Source of the DNA: Artemisia argyi
Lineage: Eukaryota; Streptophyta; Magnoliopsida; Asterales; Asteraceae
Assembly (NCBI GenBank): GCA_030686995.1
Contig: CM060704.1
Location: forward strand, 114,988,042 to 115,052,041
Direction: 5' to 3'
Length of the DNA: 64,000 bases
In this document: piece by piece, positions 22,858-35,590 of the stretch
Layout: each line of letters begins with the position of its first letter
How positions within the stretch are numbered: the first letter of the stretch is position 1
Notes under the pieces: generated by a model
What the model was told of the DNA's origin: nothing
The model's input: only the letters and a program-made list of their open reading frames with translations
Database searches by the model: none
Made by a program: the position numbers and the translations under genes

Positions 22858-22891
22858 CAGTCCGAGCTTTCGCGATTTTGCCGCTCGGACT
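22858..22891 (+). other. Hairpin beside the TRIM polypurine tract
   Basis: AGTCCGAGC (22858-22866) pairs perfectly with GCTCGGACT (22883-22891), directly before the purine run. It may structure RNA at the plus-strand priming site; the role is inferred. Confidence 0.7.
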
Positions 22892-23032
22892 GCGGGGGAG
22901 TATTAGATGATAAATAAGGCCCAAGCTCGGTATGTGAGGTTGGGTCCATTAGGATTTCATTATGTATTGCCTATATATATCGTATCAATAAAATATATCA
23001 CCTCACTGGGTTTACAATATTCTAACAGAGGG

Positions 23033-23134
23033 TTGATGGAAACCGGCAAATGTGATGCTGCTTCAACAGTTTGGCTCGAGTGCATCGGTGCTCACGTCAA
23101 TGTGCCTAATACTAGGTCATACCTCATGAATTAA
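23033..23134 (+). pseudogene. Exon-like block of unknown origin
   Basis: An open stretch encodes METGKCDAASTVWLECIGAH and about 14 more residues before TAA, with codon use unlike the surrounding AT-rich DNA. It directly follows the TRIM target duplication, so the TRIM may have landed at the edge of a gene fragment. I do not recognise the family. Confidence 0.25.
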
Positions 23135-23441
23135 TATATTCGTTCAAAATTTGTCTAACACATACTCATTCGAGGTTACTACGTTGCATGCCTAAGGCCA
23201 CTAGGTGCAGTGAGCAAGCTTGGTTCATTATTCGGGGCTCATGGCATGCCACATCACTTTAACAAACTTCTATAACTAACCCTTTCACTAACAACTAACC
23301 CCAACTTATTCATTTGAGTCTCACCACTTACACCTTTATTTTTTTTATTCATTTCATTAAATAAACTAGATTCATTTCATTAAAAATAAAAATATAATAC
23401 AATACAATAAAAATATACGAAACTTAAGTGGGTGTGTTGTT

Positions 23442-23518
23442 CTTAGGAAACTTCACACCAAACTTCAGCCAACAATTTTTCTTCATCTTTCTACCATAAA
23501 TTAGCCATATGTGTGATC
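23442..23518 (-). pseudogene. MYB/SANT-like ORF start, copy 1 (Harbinger ORF1 type)
   Basis: From the ATG at 23518 the minus strand reads MANLW, stop, KDEEKLLAEVWCEVS, stop. It is the same motif order as the better preserved copy at 23820-24176. A TATA-like TTATAAATAA lies upstream near 23550. Only the N-terminal helix region remains. Confidence 0.6.
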
Positions 23519-23719
23519 TTTTGTGAGTGTGTGAACAACACTGGACTATGCTATGTTATTTATAACTGGCTGAAACAATAAGAGCGGGATTTTGGATTTC
23601 AAATTTGAAATTTAAATTAAGAAATGAGGGGAGTATATTTAAATTTCAAACACAAAAGACCGGCGAAATTTCAAAATTGAAATTCAAATTCAAACTTAAA
23701 AGCAACAATATAATATATT

Positions 23720-23800
23720 AAAAATGATACGGAAAAATAAATACACACGATACGGAAAAGATAAACACGATACGGAAAATAAATAAACACGATACGAAAA
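23720..23800. repeat. Short ACACGATACGGAAAA repeats
   Basis: Three to four imperfect copies of CACGATACGGAAAATAAA lie just past the end of the MYB-like pseudogene. Confidence 0.6.
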
Positions 23801-23819
23801 TACAAAACACAAAACACCG

Positions 23820-24176
23820 TTAAACATTTCTTCTGTTCCATATGGGGTTGTTTATCAAAATGAACCACGCGTGAATGTATTGGAATCCTCTCCCACCAAG
23901 GCGTTCTTTAAAAATGTTCATTGCATTATGGAGACGATCATTGTCCTGGCTTGTATGCTGCAAATTCAAGTAAATATCATTGAATTTTTCACATTCACTG
24001 CTAAGTCTTGCCCACTTAGCCGTTATCTGATTTTTGTTACGAAAATCACCTTCAGATTGATTGTTGAACATTTCTACAACCTCATTCCAAAAAGAGCATT
24101 CATTGTAGTATTGGGAAACTTCAAGCCACATGTCAGCTAGCAAGTTTTCTTCTTCAATTTACCAACGATTAGTCAT
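23820..24176 (-). pseudogene. MYB/SANT-like protein of a PIF/Harbinger element, truncated
   Basis: From the ATG at 24176 the frame reads MTNRW, stop (24159-24161), then IEEENLLADMWLEVSQYYN, EGDFRNKNQITAKW, EKFNDIYLNL and GFQYIHAWFIL. This order (trihelix-like helices, the KNQxTxKW segment, the FQYEHAW segment) is typical of plant Harbinger ORF1 proteins, often mis-annotated as GST-T3-like. The family DNA-binding subunit acts with the transposase. It breaks off just after the W that normally precedes a variable nuclear-targeting tail. Both copies carry a stop at codon 6 right after the Trp, but with different stop codons (TAA and TAG), so the breaks are probably independent. Confidence 0.75.
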
Positions 24177-24473
24177 TGTAAAATGGTTTAAAAAGTGAAG
24201 TGTGTGCAAAATAGTATGTTATGGTATGCTTTATATAGGGGTGTTTAGAAATTCAAATTTCAAAAAATGAGCGGGATATATGTAAAATTCAAATTCAAAT
24301 TGACAGGGCGGGATAAACTAAAAATTCAAATTCAAATTGGAAGGGCGGGATAAACTTAAAATTCAAATTTAAATTCAAATTTCAAACATTTACCTATATA
24401 TAGCCTCATATACTGGATTGTTATACACACACAACACACACATAAAATTTATAAACAAATTCTCTCCACAACA
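24177..24473. promoter_or_regulatory. Divergent promoter region between the two Harbinger ORFs
   Basis: A TATA-like TATATAAAG serves the minus strand (about 24226-24236) and CCTATATATAG serves the plus strand (about 24391-24402). Between them are several GGGCGGGATA(T/A)A units and long AAATTCAAATT tracts. Promoter function is inferred from position. Confidence 0.5.
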
Positions 24474-24617
24474 ATGTCTCGCAAAGACTTCTCCCAGCAA
24501 TTTCCAACTCACCGTGACTTCTCCCAATAATTCCTAAGTCACCGTGACTTCTTTCAACAATTCCAAAGTGAACACAACTTCTCCCAGCAATTCCCAAGCT
24601 CCAACATGATTCCCAAT
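24474..24617 (+). pseudogene. Split ORF of the Harbinger-type element, 5' part
   Basis: This gives 48 codons from ATG, with repeated (H/K)DFSQQF units and a stop (TAA) at codon 19. The frame ends exactly at the first copy of the CCAAT target duplication. It continues in frame at 30824 after E1 and the second CCAAT copy are removed. The protein is not recognised; its position opposite the MYB-like ORF is where a Harbinger partner gene would be, but it lacks transposase motifs. Confidence 0.6.
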
Positions 24618-24825
24618 TGATGAGGCGAAAAATGGACCGTTTTTAGGGGTTCATTTAAGCCTGGATTCGAGATTATTTGATCAAATATTGCCCTAAATTG
24701 TTTCTTTTGTCATTTTAGGTACTTTTGGAGAGAAATCTGGAAAAAGAAGCATTTTGGACGTTTTTGAAGCATAAAAGTGAAGAAAACGGCAAAGTCTTAA
24801 TTTTCCTTGCTAGGAACAGTACCTG

Positions 24826-25240
24826 ACGGCGTCACAACTTCCTTAATGACGGCGTCATGAGTAACAAAAGAGGTGGAAGTGGAAAATACACATGACGGCC
24901 CAGAACATTTTCTTTGTAATTGACCTGACGGCGTCACCAAGGCCGTCAGGGTCAGATTACACGTGATGGCTCAGAGTAAGTTTACACATGACGGCGTCAG
25001 GACTTAACCTGACGACGTCAGGAAGAAGGCTTACACAAGAAGAAAACTTAGTAAAATCGTCACATGTTGATCAAGACAATCAAAACTTGCACGCGGAGTA
25101 GCTGATATTGTTTTGGTCATAACTTTTGCATACGAACTCGGATTTAGGTGATTCAAAAGCCCACGCGAAGAGATCTACAATTTGGTGAAGAAAAGTTGGT
25201 CGTGACGCCGTCACTCTTTACGGGCTAACGCCGTCAAGCC
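24826..25240 (+). promoter_or_regulatory. Array of TGACGnCGTCA motifs in the E1 LTR
   Basis: At least six copies of TGACG(G/A/C)CGTCA or close variants, plus several half sites TGACGGCCCAG and GGCCGTCAGG, lie just upstream of TATAAATA at 25261-25268. TGACG is the core bound by plant TGA/bZIP factors. The placement suggests an LTR promoter with clustered bZIP sites. Binding is inferred. Confidence 0.55.
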
Positions 25241-25260
25241 TTGCCGACAGAAACATTGCC

Positions 25261-25268
25261 TATAAATA
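25261..25268 (+). promoter_or_regulatory. E1 LTR TATA box
   Basis: TATAAATA directly follows the TGACG array. Similar boxes occur at the same place in E2 (CTATATACAT, about 48972) and E3 (CTATATATAG, about 58171). Confidence 0.55.
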
Positions 25269-25635
25269 TAATATCATAACTTCACTTTTTGTAAGCCCTA
25301 AACCCTAAGGTCGATTCCTGGGTTTAGGTAGGTGTTTTTCCAGCAACTTAGAGGGTTTCAATCACTCCATAAACATCTTGTAACGGTTTGTTGATTCTAT
25401 CATAATTATGTCTTTCATTATTATTGTTGCTTGTCCTTCTTTGATTATGTTTTGCTAATTCACCTTGTGTCTACTTATGATTGTGTGAAACTTGTATATA
25501 ATTGATTAGATCTTATTGATTCATTGTTGATGTTTGTGTCTATCTTCATCAATTAGAGTGAGATTTTTTCTTTTTATTTTGTAGCTTTCTCGTAGTCTAT
25601 CTTTTCTTTGTGACTTTGTTTGTAATTTGCTTCAA

Positions 25636-26474
25636 ATGGACTTTTCACTTAGACTTCTAAGATTGAAAGATAAGGTTGAGTGGCTAGAACACCAAGAAGT
25701 TCAAAATACCTCATTTAGAGACACCTATGAATCATAAGAGCCTTCACCTAGGATAGATTTTTATGAACAACCTCCATGTTTGAGATCTCGATTTAGTGAG
25801 GCCAATAGGAAATGCGACCTAGTTTGCCAAGGAATTATGGAGAGAGCCGTTGCAACAAATCATAAGTTGGATGAAGCACTAGGTTTGCTATTATCACTAC
25901 CTAAGAAAACAATTGAGGAGGATTTAGCCGAGCATGACCACATTGATCAAAAAGACCTAGGTTTTATGACCAATGACTTTGAATCTCAAGGAACACATGA
26001 TGAATCCTTTAGGCAAATTGAATATAAGATTATTGAGGATGATCCTTATGATTCGGATATAGAAGTTGAGATGCCTAGAGAAGCACGTGAGATACTTAGG
26101 AGAATGCTTAGGATAGATTCTACCAAAACACATGATGAGGATATAGGTGATCTTGACACATGGAATGATGAGGTCAATAACATAAGCCCACAAAATACTC
26201 AACCATCATTTGAGGCACACGCACCACCCGTGACTAACCCGGAAGAAGTAGAAGAAACTTTAGGAATTCCGATGGAGTAGAACCCTTGGACCAAGCACCA
26301 CTTGAGGATATAGGTTTGAATACTTGTAGTGATAACCTTACTCCTAGTTCAAGGGAATTTCCTAGTGTTGTTGAACCGGAACCTCAATCTTTACATACCT
26401 TTCCATCCTTAGATATATTTCTAGGAGATAAAAAAAGGAACCGACCCACCCATCAACCAATATTATCCGGGTAG
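25636..26474 (+). pseudogene. E1-specific acidic ORF, disrupted, unrecognised
   Basis: From the ATG at 25636 the frame reads MDFSLRLLRLKDKVEWLEHQ, meets a TAA near 25735, then runs open to the TAG at 26278-26280. A shift near 26270 links it to a second open frame ending at 26472-26474. The N-terminal part looks like a coiled coil; the middle is acidic (DDPYDSDIEVEMP) and the end has no zinc knuckle or protease motif. It is unrelated by eye to the gag of E2 and E3, although the flanking modules are shared. It may be an accessory protein of a helper-dependent element. Confidence 0.6.
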
Positions 26475-29135
<2,661 letters not shown>

Positions 29136-30818
29136 TGATGAGGCAAAAAAATGAACCATTTTTATGGGGTCATTTAAGCCTGAATTCGAGATTATTTGAT
29201 CAAATATTGCCCTAAATAGTTTCTTTTGTCATTTTAGGTACTTTTGGAGAGAAATCTGGAAAAGGAAGCATTTTGGACGTTTTTGGAGCATAAAAGTGAA
29301 GAAAATGGCAAAGTCTTAATTTTCCTTGCAGGGAACAATACCTGACGGCGTCACAACTTCCTTAATGACGGCGTCAAGAGTAACAAAAGAGGTGGAAGTG
29401 GAAAATACACATGACGGCCCAGAACATTTTCTTTGTAATTGACCTGACGGCGTCACCAAGGCCGTCAGGGTCAGATTACACGTGACGGCCCAGAGTAAGT
29501 TTACTGTTTACACATAACGGCGTCAGGACTTAACCTGACGACGTCAGATGATTTAAAGTGACGACGTCAGGAAGAAGGCTTACACAAGAAGAAACCTTAG
29601 TAAAACCGTCACATGTTGATCAAGACAATCAAAACTTGCACGCGGAGTAGCTGATATTGTTTTGGTCATAACTTTTGCATACGAACTCGGATTTAGGTGA
29701 TTCAAAAGCCCACGCGAAGAGATCTACAATTTGGTGAAGAAAAGTTGGTCGTGACGCCGTCTCTCTTTACGGGCGGAAACATTGCCTATAAATATAACAT
29801 CATAACTTCACTTTTTGTAAGCCCTAAACCATAAGGTCGATTCCTGGGTTTATGTAGGTGTTTTTCCAGCAACTTAAAGGGTTTCAATCACTCCATAAAC
29901 ATCTTGTAATGGTTTGTTGATTCTATCATAATTATGTCTTTCATTATTATTGTTGCTTGTCCTTCTTTGATTATGTTTTGCTAATTCACCTTGTGTCTAC
30001 TTATGATTGTGTGAAACTTGTATATAATTGATTAGATCTTATTGATTCATTGTTGATGTTTGTGTCTATCTTCATCAATTAGGGTGTGACACTTCGATAG
30101 GTCTAATTGGTTTAGTTTATAATTCTTGATTCCTATTGTCTCTTGTTTGGTTGATTGTATTCGATGTTAGGCTTAAGAAAACTGGCAGACTTCCATTGGT
30201 AACTTGCTTGAACGTCTTAAGAAACATGATCGGAGGTGTACTACGATTTTTGGTTGTATTTAATGCGTAGGAGAATTCTAATGATCCCATGTTAGGAGCT
30301 TCTAATGGCTCGACATAGGAGTGAAGTAGGATCCTATAGAGTTAGAGAATATTGTACACGACTCTACGACTAGTATTAAGGAATATAACCCGTCAATTAA
30401 AACAAGGTGTGACAATTCAATAGGTAGAATTGGATAGCTAGCAAGGAGTAACATATCATGGGTAGACATGCTTCACATCCCTTGTAGAACCTTAGTTTAT
30501 TTTTCTTGCACATTAGTTTAATTAGTAGCTTTTGGGTTAATTGATTAGCAACTAATTCCGCCCCTCCTTCCAATACCCGAGATTTTTACTTGCTTTTCAT
30601 AAAATATAAAAATACAAAAAGAATCATCCTTCACCTTTAGACCTAGTTAGATTAATTTCAATCCTAACGACACTATTCCTGATTTGAACGATCAATCCCC
30701 CGGAACTTGTGACTATACTATACTACAACGATCAGGTACACTGCCTGGTGGGGGTTGTAAGCTTCTCGAGATCCCTCGAGAGGTAAACCTTTTGTGAGGG
30801 TGTAATTCTCACCCACCA
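29136..30818 (+). repeat. E1 3' LTR (1683 bp)
   Basis: It starts TGATGAGGC right after CAAGTGTAAGGGTATT and ends CCCACCA before CCAAT. It has the TGACG array (29340-29760), a TATA-like CCTATAAATATAAC and the CTCGAGATCCCTCGAG palindrome near 30767-30782. Confidence 0.85.
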
Positions 30819-30823
30819 CCAAT

Positions 30824-31174
30824 GAACCGGTTAACACTCCACCGGAAGACATCTTTCTGGTATTCACTCAGGAAAATGAACCAGTACCCAATTCACCAAT
30901 TGTCCAACAACAACGCGATCAACCGACAAAAAATCCACCGACAAGGTTTGGGTTGACTGATGAAGAACTCCTGGAGCAAGATCTCCAAGTCTTGAGAGAG
31001 TATGAAGAAGCCGATGAACGTGAGGCAGCTGCTCGCAGGGCTCGGGAAGATGCTCGTACGGAGCGGATAAACAACGAAACACAACACCGATGGTCCATGG
31101 GGTTAGGCCCTGTTCCATCAGAGTCTTCAACTTCGAGTGACGAAGGCTATGTCTCAGATGATTCATTTTATTAA
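30824..31174 (+). pseudogene. Split ORF of the Harbinger-type element, 3' part
   Basis: It is open for 117 codons to TAA at 31172. A charged segment LTDEELLEQDLQVLREYEEA is followed by an Arg/Ala-rich helix (REAAARRAREDAR), predicted coiled-coil, and a Ser/Asp-rich tail ending SDDSFY. It reads in the same frame as 24474-24617 across the E1 insertion. The whole would be about 164 residues with one internal stop. Function is unknown. Confidence 0.6.
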
Positions 31175-31374
31175 TTCGTAATTTTATTATCGTTACCGTA
31201 TCGTAGTTTAATGTAATTTCAATTCCATGTTTAATGTATTTTCATTTAGATGTTTAATGTATTTTATAAAATATTGCAAGTTTTATAAAAAAAAAAAACT
31301 TTATATAAAACTTACATATTTACAAAACTTTATATAAAACTAACATATTTACAAAACATAATTAAAAACACTTA

Positions 31375-31420
<46 letters not shown>

Positions 31421-31566
31421 GACAAAGGTACGTTTCCTCACTTTGTCGTGCAGACGATGAGGCTGCTAGCGGCGAGCTTAGTTGAGGGGTCACGGTGCAG
31501 CAATGAGCTGCAACGAATGTCCATGGTGGACTGGCGAAGGGCAACAACGAGCTCCACCTAGCGCCT
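31175..31566. other. 3' untranslated and terminal part of the Harbinger-type element
   Basis: TGTTTAATGTATTTT is repeated, then A-rich tracts (a run of about 42 A at 31377-31418) and a GC-richer end containing the right terminal repeat. Confidence 0.5.
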
Positions 31567-31846
31567 TAACTGATAGACAAAATACACACATCATATATAT
31601 ACAAAAGGAGAATTGCGTTAAATTATCAGTTATCCGTGCCAAATGAAAATAAATTATTGAAATCCTCTCAGTTGATATAAACATGACCGGTAAATTTCCC
31701 TCACAATTAAAAAGAAAACCGGGTCTCTCAGTAGGCCCCACTGTTGTGTTTGCAAGCAGTGGCGGAGGATTATAAGGGCAGGCAGGGATGGTGCCCCCCC
31801 CCCCCCCCCCCCGAAACTCTCAAAAGCAGTTACTATAATGAAATTT

Positions 31847-33392
31847 ATTAATAGACAAAAATACACCGTTGGTCCCTAAACTTTCCACGAAACATCACAG
31901 GGCACCCTAACTTTCAAAATTCGTCGCCAGGCGTCCAAACCTTAGGATTTTGAGTCCGATTGCGTCCCTTAACCCATTTGGGCAAGGTCAATGCACGTTT
32001 TATGTTCTAGTTTCAGGGGCATAATAGTACAATCACATTTTCAACCATATCTAAGTTAAATCTAACCCAAACTCCTTTAACATCATCATTTTTGTGCTTA
32101 GTTGTTGTTTCTCTGAAGTTAGCAAGCATGGATCTTCATGGAAATTCACTATATTAGTGTGTTATTTCCTCAAATGGGGTATTGTTAACATCTCGTTAAG
32201 TACCAAGTTAGTAGATTATATCATGACTAAAATACACCGTTGGTCACTAAAATACACCGTTGGTTACACAGTCATTCACTTTTTAGGTGTATGTTGACTT
32301 CTGAAAGTCAAACTGGTTAAATCCAAACACCTGCTAAACTGCATATGCAGATGCAAACATGCAATTGAAAGCAAAATACTCAGAAAATCAAGATTAAATT
32401 GTCTTAAAATTATCATTTCAAACATGTTTCATTACATAATGACATTAATCCGAGGCATATGCCAAGTGTACATCATCATAACTGAATGCTTTTAAACATT
32501 CATCTTCTTCAGTTTCATCATTTATTTTTTTTATCCATTTTTTTTCCTAATTTCCTAAGTGCATCCTTCTCTTTCCAATGCTCCTCTGCCGCTGCAGAAC
32601 ACCTTCCTTGTTTCACTTCAGCATGGCTTCCTTCTGCCTCCTCCTTTCCTTCTTCTTTCTCCTTTTGATCTTCCCCCTGTTCCAACGCAGCTTCTAGTTG
32701 ATAGTACCAGCTTTTATCACCTTCAACTTTGGCCGACTGTTGTTGGTTAGATACAGGGTTGTCTACTGCCACGTTTGCTTCAGTAGTTGGTCTTTTGGTC
32801 AATTCCTTGTCTTGGATAGCATCTGCATCTCTTGGTCGTTTGTTTCCGAACAACATGATTTCAAGTGAATGTGATAGATGTGTTTGAGGTTGTTGATATA
32901 AGATTGGTATGCAACAACATGTGGAAGTATCCAATATATACACAAATAATGGGGAAAACAAAGAGTCTGTATTAAATTTTAGAAGTATTTTTTGAACTCT
33001 TCGATTCCCTATTATTTGTTTGAAATATACACGCATTTAGACGTAAATAGAGCGTGTCAGGGAAGACACTGTTACTCCCTCAATTTGTCTATGTTGCCGT
33101 TGGTATTGTTAAAACTCCCACCAATTATTAAGTTGAGTGTTCACATTTGGTTCCTCAAGTTGACTGTCGGGTTTAGCTTGGGTTAGATCGTAGTTAAATA
33201 GTGATTGGACTATTATGCCCATGAAACTAGAACATAAAACGTGCGTTGACCTTGCCTAAATTGGTCAAGGGACGCAATTGGACTCAAAATCCTAAGGTTT
33301 GGATGCCTGGCGACGAATTTTAAAAGTTAGAGTGTCATGTGATATTTCGTGGAAAGTTTAGAGACCAACGGTGTATTTTTGTTTTATTAATA
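31847..33392. mobile_element. Long-inverted-repeat (MULE-like) element nested in the hAT
   Basis: About 220-bp inverted repeats occur at 31847-32068 and 33176-33392. Both include AATACACCGTTGGTC, CCTTAGGATTTTGAGTCC and ACGTTTTATGTTCTAGTTTC or their complements. They enclose a small ORF on the minus strand. No clean target duplication was identified because the flanks are AT-rich. Confidence 0.7.
32518..32856 (-). CDS. 112-residue Lys/Glu-rich ORF carried by the long-inverted-repeat element
   Basis: The ATG at 32856 is chosen because a leader with TATA-like GTATATATTGG lies about 70-80 bp upstream (near 32930-32940) and the sequence before it looks non-coding. The protein starts MLFGNKRPRDADAIQDKEL, has a central SWYYQLEAALEQGE segment and a long charged helix (KEKEEGKEEAEGSH), and ends KKMDKKNK. 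It may be nuclear, since KRPRD and the C-terminal lysines resemble basic targeting signals. It could be a captured host gene or an element-specific protein; I do not recognise a family. The frame is intact. Confidence 0.5.
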   Translation of the reverse strand: MLFGNKRPRDADAIQDKELTKRPTTEANVAVDNPVSNQQQSAKVEGDKSWYYQLEAALEQGEDQKEKEEGKEEAEGSHAEVKQGRCSAAAEEHWKEKDALRKLGKKMDKKNK

Positions 33393-33705
33393 TATTTTAC
33401 ATTATGCCCCTCTTAAAATATAATAACAAAGTATAAAAGCTCATAAGATGTCAATATTTCAAGAAAGAACCCTCCTTCACATCATTAAACGTCAATTTTT
33501 TGAGTTTTTTCTAGACGAATTCACTAAGGTTTCATTATTTTATTGGTGTATGTTACTTGTTTATTGATTTTTGTCCTATTTAAAATTGAAAGAATCATAT
33601 ATAGTATTTCCTTGACTCTAGATTAAAAGTAACAATAGTAACAGTTAAAGATTTATTTTTTTATTTTATTTTTATTTTATTTTTATTATTTTTTTAGTAA
33701 AATTT

Positions 33706-33907
33706 CATAAGAGAAAAAACATTTTACACTAGAATGTTTCAGCCCTCGCCCAATCGATATGCTCAAGCTCCGCCATTGTTTGTGAGAGAACATTATTGGT
33801 GATGTTCATAAGAGAAAAAACATTTTACACTAGAATGTTTCAGCCCTTGCCCAATCGATATGCTCAAGCTCCGCCATTGTTTGTGAGAGAACATTATTGG
33901 TGATGTT
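33706..33907. repeat. 101-bp tandem duplication spanning the hAT right end
   Basis: CATAAGAGAAAAAACATTTT to GGTGATGTT is repeated at a period of 101 bp. The unit contains the hAT terminal CTCCGCCATTG and flanking DNA, so the duplication is later than the insertion. Confidence 0.85.
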
Positions 33908-34498
33908 TATATCAACTTGAGAGGAACTTAATCCAAAAATAAATATAAAAGCTTATGTCACCCAAAATACAAGCTGAAACGTATGGTTTTAAAATGAATG
34001 CACCAATTTGAAAAGTATGTATTCAGTTACTATCTATACTAATATATAAAACAATTTGGGACATGCTATTTATAAAAGGCTTAAAAATTAAGATTCAACA
34101 AATTATCCAATATATATAAAAGGCAGGAAAGTGGGCTGCAAAAAACGTGGGTTAAGACCCGGTTTACAGAGATAATGACGCAATGTGTGGCCAAAAAAAA
34201 GGGAGTTACTGTTATTCCCACTGTAGATGGTTAATTACACAAAACATGTGGTGAACAAAGTAGGAATCTACTGTTATTCCAACTGTAGATGGTTAATCAC
34301 CACCAACATATTGTTATATCTGTTCCAACTTTCTGCCATGGCCTAGAAATTGATTCTTCTTCTCCATCTCATTAAAGCCACCAGCCTAAAATATTTTCAC
34401 CAAAAAAAACACATGAACTTAATCATCAACACAAATCCAAACATCCATCAATCAATTGTTATTAGATCAAACCCACAAAAAAGATCGGCTGTCTTATA

Positions 34499-35590
34499 TA
34501 TGATGGGAAGCAGAGGTTTCACAAATCCCAAATCACACACGCACACGATTGTGATGGGTTTTCTGGCAAACCACGCATGTCAGGTATGTGATAGGTTTGG
34601 GTTTAATTGGGTTTAGGTTTATGGGTTGTTAACTTTTGGGTTTTAAAAAATATTATTCATTCGGTTGATTGCTATGACAAACTGTGATAATAAGGTTCCT
34701 GTTCACGAGAGGTGAACAGAAGTAGAAGTTGTAAATCGTATGCTAAAAGAGGTTTATAGTTTTTTTTTGTTCGATTAGAGTTAATCTTTTTAATCTTTTT
34801 AAGCAACAAAAGGTTTGGTTTCAATTAGAGTTAATCTTTTTATAAAAGATTTATACTCTTTTTATTGGTGTTTATTTAATTGCACTTTCCAGCTCCAATT
34901 AATTTGATTACGGATGCTGAAATTTGGTAGGCAAAGGCCTTTATTACAGGTATATAATAATGAATATTTTAGTTGATTGTACATAAGAAATAAGCCAGAC
35001 TTTATGTTTTGTGATACAATTAGATATGGCAAGTGCTTTTTGTATATGATATCTTTCGATATGGTTTAATAGTTTTAGGGCATAACTTAAACCACAACTT
35101 CTTTATGCTTGGTTTGTTTTTTTTATTAATGATTTCTTGAGGGCGAAGTTACGATTGTGAATGGGTTCCTAAGATTCATGCTTTTTGGTTCATCACCAAG
35201 TTGTTCTATTCGATGGTTACCAGCAAGTAAGCTTTGAAGATTTGGTTATTGCTATCGATCATTAAGAATAGGTTCATGACCATTTTTGATCCATTTTCTC
35301 TGTCACTAATTTATTTTTTGACTCATGTTTTTGAATAGGTTATGCTTTTGATACTTATACAGTTTGCTACCATTAAGCAAGCGAAACGGGCTCTTATAGT
35401 CTTCAAACGTGTTAACGTCTTCAAACGTCCTAAGGTAATAACGCTTTAGTTCCTTTTTTCTTATATACTAAAATTAGTATAATTAGATACGGTTAAAGAT
35501 AATAAAATAATTTGAATCAAAGTATGGTACGAACGCTTCTACTGATGGCGCGTATTGCTCAAGCACACAAAAAAGTCGTAGCCCCATAGG
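34499..35590 (+). other. Exon-like blocks inside the Helitron candidate
   Basis: A frame from 34500 (MMGSRGFTNPKSH) ends at CAG/GTATGTG (about 34582). Further blocks near 35195-35230 (CAGCAA/GTAAGC), 35339-35432 (TAG/GTTATG to AAG/GTAATA) and 35528-35590 are bounded by splice-like signals. They resemble a fragmented, possibly captured gene. I cannot assign a family; a replication protein A-like origin is only a guess. Confidence 0.3.

Larger units (their letters stand above)
22103..23027 (+). mobile_element. Complete TRIM element, TSD GAGGG
   Basis: LTRs of 128 bp (22103-22230) and 127 bp (22901-23027) end in TTCTAACA and enclose 670 bp. A primer site TGGTATCGGAGC (22231-22242) of the initiator-tRNA type and a polypurine tract TGCGGGGGAG (22891-22900) are in place. 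The 5-bp target duplication GAGGG is perfect (22098-22102 and 23028-23032). The size and lack of coding match terminal-repeat retrotransposons in miniature. The 3' LTR begins TATTAG where the 5' LTR has TGTTAA. Confidence 0.9.
24618..25560 (+). repeat. E1 5' LTR, 3'-truncated
   Basis: It aligns with 29136 onward until AATTAG near 25556, where the 3' LTR continues differently. The following TTTTTATTTTGTAGCTTTCT corresponds to the leader after the primer site in E2/E3, fixing the deletion junction. Confidence 0.8.
31757..33778. mobile_element. hAT-like element with diverged 8-bp TSD
   Basis: CAGTGGCGGAG (31757-31767) and CTCCGCCATTG (33768-33778) are inverted ends of hAT type. The flanks TTTGCAAG and TTTGTGAG match at 6 of 8 positions. 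A run of 19 C (31794-31812) lies near the left end. No transposase was seen; most of the interior is a second inserted element. Confidence 0.65.

Noticed and set aside
22625..22906. Ninety-three-codon frame across the TRIM interior
   Set aside because: It runs through the repeat block and polypurine tract; TRIM elements are non-coding.
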